Positions 47,275 to 56,541 of a DNA stretch of 64,000 bases are shown here, in pieces. Numbering within the stretch: position 1 is the stretch's first letter; every line of letters starts with the position of its first letter. The stretch covers positions 186,001-250,000 of the forward strand of contig NZ_LAVS01000001.1 of assembly GCF_000986865.1 (NCBI RefSeq), written 5' to 3'. The translations under genes and the position numbers were made by a program. The notes beneath the pieces were generated by a model. That model saw only the letters and a program-made list of their open reading frames with translations, was not told the origin of the DNA and made no database searches. The DNA is from Rheinheimera mesophila (GTDB taxonomy: Bacteria > Pseudomonadota > Gammaproteobacteria > Enterobacterales > Alteromonadaceae).

Positions 47275-48279
47275 ATGAGCTTTAAAGGCGAACACATCCT
47301 CTCCGTCAAACAGTTTGACCGTGACAAAATTCAGCAGGTTTTTGATATTGCCCGCAGCATGGAACCTTACGCCAAACGGCAAAAGCGCACGACAGTGCTC
47401 GAAGGTGCGATTTTGGGAAATCTGTTTTTTGAGCCCAGCACCAGAACCCGGGTCAGCTTTGGTTGTGCCTTTAATCTGTTAGGCGGTGAAGTTCGCGAAA
47501 CCACAGGCATGCAGTCCTCAGCGTTATCCAAAGGCGAGTCGTTGTTTGATACGGCCCGGGTGATCAGCAGCTACAGCGATGTGATTGCGATGCGTCACCC
47601 GCAGGCTGGTTCTGTGGCTGAGTTTGCCGAAGGCAGCCGTGTGCCGGTATTAAACGGTGGAGATGGTGCCAACGAACATCCCACTCAAGCCTTGCTTGAT
47701 TTGTTCACCATTGAAAAAGAGCTGGCGGCCTCTGAACAACCTATAGATGGTATGCATATTGCCATGATTGGTGACTTAAAATTCGGTCGTACAGTGCACT
47801 CTTTATCGAAGCTGTTAGCCTTGTATAAAAACATTCAGTTCACCTTGATCGCACCCAATGAATTGGCGATGCCGGATGATATTGTGTCTCTGATTGAAAA
47901 TGCCGGTCACAGGGTGACTATCACCGATCAACTGGCAGGAAACCTGAATGCCGATATTGTCTATCAAACCCGTATTCAGGAAGAGCGTTTCCCTTCACAG
48001 GAAGAGGCCAATAAATACCGCGGTAAATTCCGTCTGAATCAGGATATTTACACCAAACACTGCAAATCCAACACCGTCATTATGCATCCGCTGCCACGGG
48101 ATTCCCGTATCGAAGCCAATGAACTGGACAACGACTTAAACCTGAACCCGAATCTGGCGATTTTCCGCCAGGCTGATAATGGTGTGTTAGTTCGTATGGC
48201 GCTGTTTGCTTTAACTTTAGGTGTGGAGCAGCTCGTCAGTAAGTATGAACGGGAAGTGCCCTGGTTCAGCAATAAGTAA
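47275..48279 (+). CDS. pyrB: Aspartate carbamoyltransferase
   Basis: Condenses carbamoyl phosphate and aspartate in pyrimidine synthesis. The carbamoyl-phosphate loop FFEPSTRTRVSF is at 51-62, HPTQALLD near 138 and the HPLPR active-site block near 263. At 334 residues it is a catalytic chain only, and no pyrI regulatory gene is next to it. A hairpin at 47217-47243 lies upstream, without a T-tract. Its own terminator follows before hemL. Confidence 0.94.
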   Translation: MSFKGEHILSVKQFDRDKIQQVFDIARSMEPYAKRQKRTTVLEGAILGNLFFEPSTRTRVSFGCAFNLLGGEVRETTGMQSSALSKGESLFDTARVISSYSDVIAMRHPQAGSVAEFAEGSRVPVLNGGDGANEHPTQALLDLFTIEKELAASEQPIDGMHIAMIGDLKFGRTVHSLSKLLALYKNIQFTLIAPNELAMPDDIVSLIENAGHRVTITDQLAGNLNADIVYQTRIQEERFPSQEEANKYRGKFRLNQDIYTKHCKSNTVIMHPLPRDSRIEANELDNDLNLNPNLAIFRQADNGVLVRMALFALTLGVEQLVSKYEREVPWFSNK

Positions 48280-48300
48280 GTGACCACACAGCTCTGTCTG

Positions 48301-48327
48301 AGTCGGGCTCTGGGCCCGGCTTTGTTT
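48301..48327 (+). terminator. Rho-independent terminator after pyrB
   Basis: Stem AGTCGGGC / GCCCGGCT with one wobble and a 5-nt loop, followed by TTGTTTT, 21 bp past the pyrB stop. Confidence 0.75.
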
Positions 48328-48353
48328 TAAAGGTTTCGTTTTAAGGATCGTTT

Positions 48354-49640
48354 ATGTCCAAGTCTGCACAGTTATTTCAGCAAGCCCAAAAAACTATTCC
48401 GGGAGGTGTTAATTCACCTGTTCGCGCTTTTAAAAGCGTGGGGGGTACACCGGTCTTTATCGACAGCGCCAACGGGGCTTATTTGTATGATGTGGATGGC
48501 AAAAAATACATCGACTACATAGGCTCCTGGGGGCCAATGTTGCTGGGTCATAATCATCCGGCTATCCGTGAAGCTGTGGTCAAAGCGGCGGAAAAAGGTT
48601 TAAGTTTTGGCGCCCCTTGCCCTGCTGAAATCACTATGGCGGAAACAATTTGTGAGTTAGTGCCCAGCATGGAAATGGTACGTATGGTCAGCTCTGGTAC
48701 AGAAGCGACCATGAGTGCTATTCGTTTAGCCCGTGGTTTTACTGGCCGTAACAGCATTTTAAAGTTTGAAGGTTGTTATCACGGCCATGCAGATTCATTG
48801 CTGGTCAAAGCAGGTTCTGGCGCTTTAACTTTAGGTGTGCCGAACTCGCCGGGTGTACCTGCTGATTTTGCCAAATATACTCTAACCGCTGAGTTTAATA
48901 ACTTAGAGCAAGTGAAGCAGATTTTTGCTGAACAAGGCGCTGATCTGGCCTGTATCATTGTTGAGCCGGTTGCGGGCAATATGAACTGCATACCACCGGC
49001 ACCGGGCTTTTTACAGGGTTTACGTGCACTTTGTGATCAGTATGGCACTGTACTGATTTTTGATGAAGTGATGACAGGGTTCCGTGTCGCTTTAGGGGGT
49101 GCCCAGGCGTATTACAACATCAAACCAGATCTGACGACTTTAGGCAAAATCATCGGCGGTGGTATGCCGGTTGGAGCCTTTGGTGGCCGTCGCGATATTA
49201 TGCAGCACATAGCGCCTTTAGGTGGTGTCTACCAGGCCGGTACTTTATCCGGTAATCCTATCGCTATGGCGGCTGGTTTAGCGGCCTTGAATGAAATCCG
49301 TAAGCCGGGTCTGTATGACGTACTTACAGCCAAAACAAGCCAATTGATTGAAGGCTTAGCAGCGGCGGCTAAAGAAGCAGGTATTCCACTAGCCACCACT
49401 CAGGTCGGCGGTATGTTCGGGGTGTTTTTCAGCAAAGAAACGCAGATCAGCAACTACCAACAAGCCACTCAGTGCGATATCGATGCTTTTAAACGTTTTT
49501 TCCATCTGATGCTGGAGCAAGGGGTGTATCTGGCACCTTCAGCATATGAAGCAGGCTTTCTGTCGATAGCTCATAGTGATGACGATCTTGCATACACTAT
49601 AGCGGCGGCCAAAAAAGCCTTTGTCCAACTCAAAGCCTAA
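48354..49640 (+). CDS. hemL: Glutamate-1-semialdehyde 2,1-aminomutase
   Basis: PLP enzyme forming 5-aminolevulinate in the C5 heme pathway. Lys265 in [12 protein letters not shown] is the PLP lysine at the E. coli position; the N-terminal [12 protein letters not shown] and the [10 protein letters not shown] block are typical. Length 428 residues. AAGGAT lies 7 bp before the ATG. It is convergent with the first membrane-bound regulator gene across only 3 bp. Confidence 0.96.
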   Translation: MSKSAQLFQQAQKTIPGGVNSPVRAFKSVGGTPVFIDSANGAYLYDVDGKKYIDYIGSWGPMLLGHNHPAIREAVVKAAEKGLSFGAPCPAEITMAETICELVPSMEMVRMVSSGTEATMSAIRLARGFTGRNSILKFEGCYHGHADSLLVKAGSGALTLGVPNSPGVPADFAKYTLTAEFNNLEQVKQIFAEQGADLACIIVEPVAGNMNCIPPAPGFLQGLRALCDQYGTVLIFDEVMTGFRVALGGAQAYYNIKPDLTTLGKIIGGGMPVGAFGGRRDIMQHIAPLGGVYQAGTLSGNPIAMAAGLAALNEIRKPGLYDVLTAKTSQLIEGLAAAAKEAGIPLATTQVGGMFGVFFSKETQISNYQQATQCDIDAFKRFFHLMLEQGVYLAPSAYEAGFLSIAHSDDDLAYTIAAAKKAFVQLKA

Positions 49641-49643
49641 AGC

Positions 49644-51740
49644 TTATTCCACAGGCTCAGGATGCAACCAGACAATGTCGGTGTCCTGAGCCCTGAATTG
49701 TTGCACAAACAAAGTACCGTCATGACCTGCAATTAATGCCTGCGCCACTTGCGGCAAGGGCCATTGTTGCTGTTGCTGACTTGTCCACTGGTAATAATGA
49801 AGCACAGTGCCACTGCCTGACAGCCAATATAAACCTGTATCTGTCGCCACCCAGGCCGATGCTGCGGTACTGCGCCAGTTCATTTGCACCGGCAAGCTGA
49901 TAGTTTGCCCTTGCTGCCACTGCTTGAGATACAATGAATCCTGCTGTTGTAACACCAAGCTCTGACCGGGCCCACACTCAACATTAACAATATCTCTGAG
50001 CAACACCTCAGGCTTACCTTGCTCGAGGCGATTCAGAGCCCAGCCCCTCTGATCAAACGAGGTCCAATACAAAGTATTATCGCAGACGATAAAACGCTCA
50101 CTGCCGGGCAATTTGTCTGTAAATGCGACGAGTTCTGTCGATTGCTCTGTAAATGCAAATAGCTGTCTGTCGATAAGCAACAACAATTGGTCATTAAACC
50201 ATAGCAACTGCTGAATCGTCCGCTGGGTTTTAAACTGACTGATTTGCTGAGTGTTTTGTCCCTGCGAACGCCAGATCTGCGGTAAGCCTGAGCGGTCTGA
50301 CACAAAATAATACTCATCATGATGTGCCTGCAGTAAAAATTCCGATCTGTTACTCTCGGCAAAAGGTGCAGTAACAAACTGACTAGTGTGTTCTTGCCAT
50401 TGCAACTGACGGATGTCGGTGACAGCCTGAGCCGGATAAACAGCTAACAAGGATTGCTGCCAAACGGAGCTTTCTGCCAGATTAAAGGTCATCTCACCAA
50501 ACAACCTGCTGTTCCCGGTGCGCAGCGACAAGACCTGCAGTTGCTGAGCAGACTTATTGACCAGTAAGTCATGCTCTCCCCACCAGGCCAGTTGATTGGC
50601 ACTAAAATCAAACTCAGTGATCACCCGCCAGTTTAAATCCGTCAGATCCAGTTCCAGCAAGGCAGAATAGCTGTAACCTGTTTGCGCCAACGCATAAGCT
50701 TTTTTGTCTCTGGCAATCAAATGACTGATACCGCGCCACTGCGCCGGGAACTGCATCAACAAACGTTGAGATGAATCTTCCTGCCATAACCAAAGCTGAG
50801 TTTGTCCTGTGGCAGGATCTAAATCCAGCCAGTACAGGCCATCCATTGTAATAGCCTGTCCTGCGGCACTGAACTGATGGCAGGAAAAAAGTGGCACTGC
50901 AGCCGAAAAACCATGTTTTACTTTTTGACGCCAAAAGGCACAGTCTTGCCCTTGCTGCGCCCGAAAAATAATCTGCTCGGAATTCAGCCAGTGTGGCTGA
51001 GAAAGCCACTGATAGCTTTGTTCATCATGCGTAGACTGCATCGAAGGAAATTGCTGTACAACCCAGCGCCAACTGGTGCTGTTTGGTAATTGATGCTGAA
51101 ACAGCAATAAAGAATGGTCATTTGACAACAACGGGCTTTGTTCTTTACCATCCAATGCACTGACAGGCGTCACCTGTAAATAACGGGGCAAAGTTGCCTT
51201 CTCATTCATCTTACTGAGTAACAACGCAAAACCCAGACTAAAAAGTAACAGTAGTAGTGTGCTAAACCAGATGTAGCGGATCCGCTTTAATTTATTTTGC
51301 TTGGTGTGATGCCAGTTCTCTATCGCTTTTTGGGTGCTGAGTAAATCAGCTTTGCTGTCGCTTGTTGTACTTACCGCGGATTCAATTACAGGAGGTAGAT
51401 CAATTTCAGCAACAGGAGCCAGCCAGCAATAGCCTTTTTTTGACAAAGTAGCGATATAAGTCGGCTCCACCCTGCTGTCTTGCAAAGCTCGCCGCAACGC
51501 CGCTATAGCGCGGGTCAGAGATTCGTCGGAGCCCAATCCCTCGCCCCAGACTCCGGACAGAATTTGTTCACGACTGACCACCAAATCGCGGTGATCAAGA
51601 AAGAAGTTTAATAATTTATGCAGCCGTGGCTCCAACGTCAGCACCTCCGGCTCAGCAGTCGCTGACAGAGGCTGAAGTTGTCCGATGGTACGCAGATACC
51701 GCCATTGACCAAAGGTCAGGTAGTCTGCCGTATGTTGCAT
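49644..51740 (-). CDS. Membrane-anchored winged-helix regulator with periplasmic beta-propeller (first of two)
   Basis: A protein of 698 residues in three parts: an OmpR/PhoB-type winged helix (about 5-108, with LVVSREQILSGVWG and SLTRAIAALRRAL), a single membrane helix at 155-175, then a long periplasmic part with repeated W/Q-rich strands like TolB/PD40 propeller blades. CadC and ToxR share this plan of a membrane-bound DNA-binding regulator sensing outside. After the helix it carries TPVSALDGKEQSPLLS, related to the same place in the paralogue at 52109. No catalytic motif is seen. A palindrome overlaps its promoter region. Confidence 0.85.
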   Translation of the reverse strand: MQHTADYLTFGQWRYLRTIGQLQPLSATAEPEVLTLEPRLHKLLNFFLDHRDLVVSREQILSGVWGEGLGSDESLTRAIAALRRALQDSRVEPTYIATLSKKGYCWLAPVAEIDLPPVIESAVSTTSDSKADLLSTQKAIENWHHTKQNKLKRIRYIWFSTLLLLLFSLGFALLLSKMNEKATLPRYLQVTPVSALDGKEQSPLLSNDHSLLLFQHQLPNSTSWRWVVQQFPSMQSTHDEQSYQWLSQPHWLNSEQIIFRAQQGQDCAFWRQKVKHGFSAAVPLFSCHQFSAAGQAITMDGLYWLDLDPATGQTQLWLWQEDSSQRLLMQFPAQWRGISHLIARDKKAYALAQTGYSYSALLELDLTDLNWRVITEFDFSANQLAWWGEHDLLVNKSAQQLQVLSLRTGNSRLFGEMTFNLAESSVWQQSLLAVYPAQAVTDIRQLQWQEHTSQFVTAPFAESNRSEFLLQAHHDEYYFVSDRSGLPQIWRSQGQNTQQISQFKTQRTIQQLLWFNDQLLLLIDRQLFAFTEQSTELVAFTDKLPGSERFIVCDNTLYWTSFDQRGWALNRLEQGKPEVLLRDIVNVECGPGQSLVLQQQDSLYLKQWQQGQTISLPVQMNWRSTAASAWVATDTGLYWLSGSGTVLHYYQWTSQQQQQWPLPQVAQALIAGHDGTLFVQQFRAQDTDIVWLHPEPVE

Positions 51741-51745
51741 AAGGG

Positions 51746-51776
51746 TCCGCCTACATAAACAAGTAGGCGGATTATA
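51746..51776 (-). promoter_or_regulatory. -10-like box with perfect inverted repeat before the first membrane regulator
   Basis: On the reverse strand TATAAT (complement of 51771-51776) runs straight into TCCGCCTAC-N8-GTAGGCGGA, a perfect 9-bp inverted repeat ending 5 bp before the ATG. The right arm also contains the Shine-Dalgarno-like AGGCGG. It could be an operator for autoregulation or an mRNA hairpin masking the ribosome site. No convincing -35 was found. Confidence 0.5.
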
Positions 51777-51807
51777 ACCAATTCAGACGAAAAGTAGAGT
51801 ACAGGAG

Positions 51808-52014
51808 TTAAACTGCCTTACGAAGGGCGTTGATTGTCAGATGTTGTGGTGTGTCTGTAGCCTGCTCAGAAAAATCGACATCGCGGCAATATGGCCAGTT
51901 AGGACATACGCCTGCAATTGCTTGTGCTTGATCGGCAGCAGTAGCGTTACCGTCTGAAATCAAAGAGGTTGAAGCAACTAAAGCGACAGCGGCAATAAAT
52001 TTAATCAGTTTCAT
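51808..52014 (-). CDS. Small exported protein with two cysteines, unknown function
   Basis: A 68-residue ORF with a clear signal peptide (MKLIKFIAAVALVASTS..., cleavage near ATA-ADQ at about 27), leaving about 41 residues with Cys37 and Cys43 around NWPY. It lies alone between two paralogous membrane regulators. The 5' region carries an inverted repeat AGTGGT/ACCACT (52034-52053). I do not recognise a family. It could be a small secreted effector or a ligand or target of the regulators (inference). No strong ribosome site. Confidence 0.65.
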   Translation of the reverse strand: MKLIKFIAAVALVASTSLISDGNATAADQAQAIAGVCPNWPYCRDVDFSEQATDTPQHLTINALRKAV

Positions 52015-52108
52015 AACGTTGTATCCCGATTGGAGTGGTTGAATGTGACCACTGCAGTATCAGGTGCTGAAAGAATCATAAACTGATGAAATTATTATAA
52101 ATTAATGA

Positions 52109-54262
52109 TTATTTTATGGTTTTTAGCTCTAATTTAGCTATATCTAAATCCTGAGTCTCCCCTATCACCATATAAATGTATTGCCCATCGTGACTTAACG
52201 AGAAGCGCGATGAATACAAATCAGACACTAAAGCCAGAGGGGTCAATGATTTATCCTTATAGGCATAAAAATACAACTGGCTTTGCTGCTGATCATTAAT
52301 AGCGGAAAAATACAGACCATTTTCCCGCAATAAAAAAGTAGAAGACTCCGCAAAAATCAGTCGCTGCACTTCATCACTTAAAAGCTCTTCGCCCTTTTCT
52401 GTCAAAATACTATAGCGGCCTGTTACTGTACTGCGTTTTAACTGATGATTACTGACTTTGCTTTGCACAAATAAATCAACCTCATCAAGATAAACTGCAG
52501 GTTGTTTTTCCGAGTTCAATTGGTAAGACATGACCTGCCAACTGCCTTTGTCATTCACGGTATAAAAAATACTGTCGGTTTGCGGGCCCCAACTTAAATT
52601 TTTAACCACTTCGCCTTCTGCACTGATCCTTTTAGCTCGTCCTGTTAAATCAAACAGCCAAACTTCCTGGTCAAGTAAAACCAGCAGTTGATTGCCGTCG
52701 TCCGAAAACTCCAGATCCGAAATTACTACAGGGCTTTCAAACTGGCTAATCATCTGTTGTTTACCGTCCGGGTAAAATAACCAGATCTGCGACAACCCTG
52801 TGCGTTTAGACACGGCAGCGGTTGGTCCATCCAAAGTCGGATTGGCCTCCACTAACCTTTCACTGCGATTCGATTTAAAAACTATTTGTTCTGAAGCAAC
52901 AGGGTTAGTAATAGGGTTATTAAATTTTTTAATATAGTAATTGCCATAACGACCCACTACGCCATAAAACTCGTTATCTAAACCCAAAGCTATCTCGTAA
53001 GCCTGATTGTTGGTCAATGCAATGGTTGTTTGTTCAGACGTATTCACATCTACACTTTCAATATTCCACTTACGGGCTGGGTAATAAATCTGTTTATCAT
53101 CATGACTCCAGGCAATATCGCCGGGATAACTATGCTTCAGATGCAGTAATAACGAGGTTTCTCGGCTATTTAAATCCATGATCCAGATTTGCACTGAATT
53201 GCTGGCAACATCTCGTAAAAACGCAATTTTATCGCCACTATGAGAGTAGCGGGCAGTGAAGTCTCCCATCCCGGAATTGCTCGGCAAAACCAGTTGAGTT
53301 TTATTACCTGAGGCAATATCCAGAGAAAAAATAGCCATACGCTGTTTACTATTTTCGTCGCTGCTGAATAACAAAGACTTTCCATCAGGAGCCCAGGAAA
53401 TACGTGTGGATGTGCTGCCTGCACCACAGGAGGTTAATAATTTATCTTCAGTGGCAGAGAGGCCGGGTTCACCTAAAAAAGTTAATAAGCGGATTTCACA
53501 GGATTCACGGTATTTTAGCCGCTGATAGGCTATGGCTTTGCCATCCGGCCTGAAACTGGCGCCATAATCATCGGCATCACTTTGAGTCAACTGTTGGGTT
53601 TGATGGCTCTGCAAATTTTGCAACATCAATACGTTGGAATGATCTTTACCTTTTTGATAACTGTAGACTAAGAAATTTTTATCTTGTGAGATAGCTGGGT
53701 AATATTCATAACCATCTAACGAAGATACCGGGCTCCAGTTGACAAATGGTGCCTGCTTGTCCAGCTCTGACTCTGAGGGAAAAAACAACCAGCCCGCCAA
53801 AAGACCAATCACCAGGGTGGCGGCGGTTAATCCGGCCCACCAGATCCGATTAATTTTTCGCTCCGCACTAGTCTGAGCTGCGTCCTGAGCATCAGAGGGC
53901 TGTGCTATTAATTGCTCCTGCTCTATCACTTTGGCAATAAAGCGATAGCCCCGTTTTGGAATAGTTTCGATATAACGGGGGGATTTAACATCATCCCCTA
54001 ATACGTCACGCAAAATACTGATCACTCTGGCCACTCGACCATCGGTGACTGAAGTCATTTGCCAGACTTCTTTTAACAGTTCTTCTTTACTGATCAGACG
54101 GCCTGGGTTGAGCAGGAAAAAATTTAATACGCTTTGGCACAGGTGATCGAGGTCAGCCACCTGACTGACTTCCATCCTGTTGTTGAGTTTTGCCAGCTTA
54201 TCCAGCTGTGGCAAATACCACCACTCTTCAACTTTTAATTGTTTCTCTGGCCTGAACGACAT
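52109..54262 (-). CDS. Membrane-anchored winged-helix regulator with periplasmic beta-propeller (second of two)
   Basis: The protein has 717 residues: winged helix about 10-110 (LISKEELLKEVWQ, GRVARVISILRDVLGD, IETIPKRGYRF), membrane helix about 140-161, then a periplasmic TolB-like domain with PD40-type blades (DGKAIAYQRL, APDGKSLLFSSDE, SHSGDKIAFLRD). After the helix, SPVSSLDGYEYYPAISQD matches the place and wording in the neighbouring regulator, so they are paralogues. It starts 17 bp past the mrcB stop and is probably in the hrpB-mrcB transcript. Confidence 0.88.
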   Translation of the reverse strand: MSFRPEKQLKVEEWWYLPQLDKLAKLNNRMEVSQVADLDHLCQSVLNFFLLNPGRLISKEELLKEVWQMTSVTDGRVARVISILRDVLGDDVKSPRYIETIPKRGYRFIAKVIEQEQLIAQPSDAQDAAQTSAERKINRIWWAGLTAATLVIGLLAGWLFFPSESELDKQAPFVNWSPVSSLDGYEYYPAISQDKNFLVYSYQKGKDHSNVLMLQNLQSHQTQQLTQSDADDYGASFRPDGKAIAYQRLKYRESCEIRLLTFLGEPGLSATEDKLLTSCGAGSTSTRISWAPDGKSLLFSSDENSKQRMAIFSLDIASGNKTQLVLPSNSGMGDFTARYSHSGDKIAFLRDVASNSVQIWIMDLNSRETSLLLHLKHSYPGDIAWSHDDKQIYYPARKWNIESVDVNTSEQTTIALTNNQAYEIALGLDNEFYGVVGRYGNYYIKKFNNPITNPVASEQIVFKSNRSERLVEANPTLDGPTAAVSKRTGLSQIWLFYPDGKQQMISQFESPVVISDLEFSDDGNQLLVLLDQEVWLFDLTGRAKRISAEGEVVKNLSWGPQTDSIFYTVNDKGSWQVMSYQLNSEKQPAVYLDEVDLFVQSKVSNHQLKRSTVTGRYSILTEKGEELLSDEVQRLIFAESSTFLLRENGLYFSAINDQQQSQLYFYAYKDKSLTPLALVSDLYSSRFSLSHDGQYIYMVIGETQDLDIAKLELKTIK

Positions 54263-54279
54263 AAGTCAATAATTCCCGT

Positions 54280-56541
54280 TTATTCGCAATCTGCACTCAC
54301 TGCCGCACTGACCACTTTTGGTAATAATAAAGTGCCACCACAATCATCAGCCACAGCCCTGCCCGTTGTTGCTGAAAAACGCCCTAAGGTGACATCAGGT
54401 GGTATGGCTCTGAACAACGAGTTCGGCGGCACAGTTCTGAAGTACTGACTGAATAAAGTCAAAGCGCCCGATCCCCCGGTTAAACCTATAGATTTATTGT
54501 CATCCCGGCCTAACCAGACAGTGACGGAGGATTCATGCTCAAAACCGGTAAACCAGCTATCTTTGTGGTCGCTGGAGGTTCCGGTTTTACCGGCAAAACG
54601 AATGCCGGCAAACTGATTCGCCAGTATTTTTGAGGTACCGCTGCGGGTACTTTGTTGCATAGCATATTGCAACAGGTAATCCGCCTCTTCTGTAACTCTT
54701 TGTTGCACAATGTTTCTGCGCTGGTAAAGCATAGTACCGTCAGTTTTAGTAATTGACTCTATACTGGCTAATTTAATGTAGCGACCTTTATTCGCTATCA
54801 CCTGATATAGCTGGGCTACCTCGGCCGGCGTCAGCTCCACCGCCCCTAAAAATGCTGAAGGTTGCAGTTTCAGTTCACGTTCAAGCCCCAGCGTCCTGAA
54901 GCCCTCCTGCAATGCTGGCAAGCCCAGTTTTAATCCTAAACGCACTGTAGGTACGTTCAGTGATTCAGATAACGCCTGGATCAGTGTCACCTGGCCACGG
55001 AACTTTTTATCAAAATTCTGCGGGCTCCAGCCGCCCTGACTGCCTTTGAGGTGAATAGGGCTGTCATCAAGCATAGTGGCCAGGCTGAACTGTTGTGGTC
55101 TGCTTAAGGCCTGCAAATACAACACGGGTTTGACTATACTGCCAATCTGACGACGGGCATCTAAAGCTCGGTTATATCCGGCAAAATGCACAGCCTTTCC
55201 GCCAACTATAGCTTTATAGGCACCGGCCTGATAATCCGTAACCACCATAGCCGCCTCAAGCCGGCTGTCTAATTCTGACAATCGCTGTTTCACCGCCTGC
55301 TCAGCCGCCAATTGCGCTTGCGGATCCATGTAAGTAAATATCTTCAGCCCCTCTTCAATGACTGCAGGGTCTGTCACTAAGTCTTTCAGCTCACGTTTCA
55401 CAGCATCCAAATAGGACGGAGAACGGCCTTTGAGGTGATGCCCCAGCGGGATCACAGCCAGCGGTTTACTGACTGCGCGCTGGTAATCGGCGTCCGTTAA
55501 TAACTCTGCAGAGTGCAGCATTTTAAGCACCAGATCGCGCCGATCTTTCGCCCGTTCACCAAACCGCCGCGGATCGTAATAAGAGGGGCCTTTGACTATG
55601 GCTACCAACAGGGCGTATTCCTCTGGTAACAATTCATCCAAAGGTTTGCCAAAATAGAATTTACTGCCCAGCGCGAAACCGTGTACCGCATTGTTGTGGA
55701 ACTGGCCGATAAAAATTTCATTCAGATAAGCTTCAAGGATTTGGTCCTTACTGTACCGGTAATCTAGAATTAGCGCGATCAGTGCCTCGTTTACTTTGCG
55801 GATTATGGTTTTATCCGCTGTCAGGTACATATTTTTCGCTAACTGCTGAGTTAAGGTTGAACCGCCCTGCACAGTGCGTCCAGCCATCAGATTGGCCCAA
55901 AATGCTCGAACTACGGACCAGACAGAGACTCCGTGGTGTTGATAGAAATCCCGGTCTTCAATGGTCAGCAAGGCGTCTTTAATATGCTCAGGCATATCCG
56001 CCAGCGTGACCATCTCTCTGTCCTCCTGTTCGGAGGACACTAAATGCTGGACCAGTTGCGGTTCAATCCGGGCTTTTTGCACCGACTTTTTCAACTGATG
56101 ATCATAAATGGTGTGCACCCTTTGACCCGCAAAGGACACGGTAAAAACTTCTTCCTGATCATAGCCATCAGAGAACTGAAAAGCGCGGCGAAATACAGTC
56201 ACTTTATCGCCAGTCTGGCTGTATTGACCCGGACCCTTGATTTTATCCATAGCCCTGTACTGCAGCAGTTCAAGCTCACTGACCAGTTGTTTTTGCGTCA
56301 GACTTTTACCAGGGATCAGCTCCAGACTGCGGGCATACACCTGAGCCGGAAATTGCCACTTGTGACTGGAGAACAAAGTGGTAATTTTACTATCCAGATA
56401 AATCAGATAAACAAACAGTGTCAGCAGCAACACCAGACCAATTTTTAAGGCAAGCCACAGCATTTGTCTGGCAAATTGCGGGCGTTTTGCGGTTTTGGTC
56501 GCGGGCTTTTTTCTTGGAGTACGGCTTTGTTTTTGTGTCAT
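54280..56541 (-). CDS. mrcB: Bifunctional penicillin-binding protein 1B
   Basis: Class A PBP that polymerises and crosslinks peptidoglycan. A cytoplasmic basic tail and membrane helix (about 27-50) lead to a UB2H-like region, the glycosyltransferase domain with catalytic Glu195 (TIEDRDFYQHHGVS) and GGSTLTQQLAKN, and the transpeptidase with Ser468-x-x-Lys471, SLN and KTGTS. Length 753 residues. It overlaps hrpB (ATGA), as adjacent genes in E. coli, and is followed by the second membrane regulator. Confidence 0.95.
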   Translation of the reverse strand: MTQKQSRTPRKKPATKTAKRPQFARQMLWLALKIGLVLLLTLFVYLIYLDSKITTLFSSHKWQFPAQVYARSLELIPGKSLTQKQLVSELELLQYRAMDKIKGPGQYSQTGDKVTVFRRAFQFSDGYDQEEVFTVSFAGQRVHTIYDHQLKKSVQKARIEPQLVQHLVSSEQEDREMVTLADMPEHIKDALLTIEDRDFYQHHGVSVWSVVRAFWANLMAGRTVQGGSTLTQQLAKNMYLTADKTIIRKVNEALIALILDYRYSKDQILEAYLNEIFIGQFHNNAVHGFALGSKFYFGKPLDELLPEEYALLVAIVKGPSYYDPRRFGERAKDRRDLVLKMLHSAELLTDADYQRAVSKPLAVIPLGHHLKGRSPSYLDAVKRELKDLVTDPAVIEEGLKIFTYMDPQAQLAAEQAVKQRLSELDSRLEAAMVVTDYQAGAYKAIVGGKAVHFAGYNRALDARRQIGSIVKPVLYLQALSRPQQFSLATMLDDSPIHLKGSQGGWSPQNFDKKFRGQVTLIQALSESLNVPTVRLGLKLGLPALQEGFRTLGLERELKLQPSAFLGAVELTPAEVAQLYQVIANKGRYIKLASIESITKTDGTMLYQRRNIVQQRVTEEADYLLQYAMQQSTRSGTSKILANQFAGIRFAGKTGTSSDHKDSWFTGFEHESSVTVWLGRDDNKSIGLTGGSGALTLFSQYFRTVPPNSLFRAIPPDVTLGRFSATTGRAVADDCGGTLLLPKVVSAAVSADCE

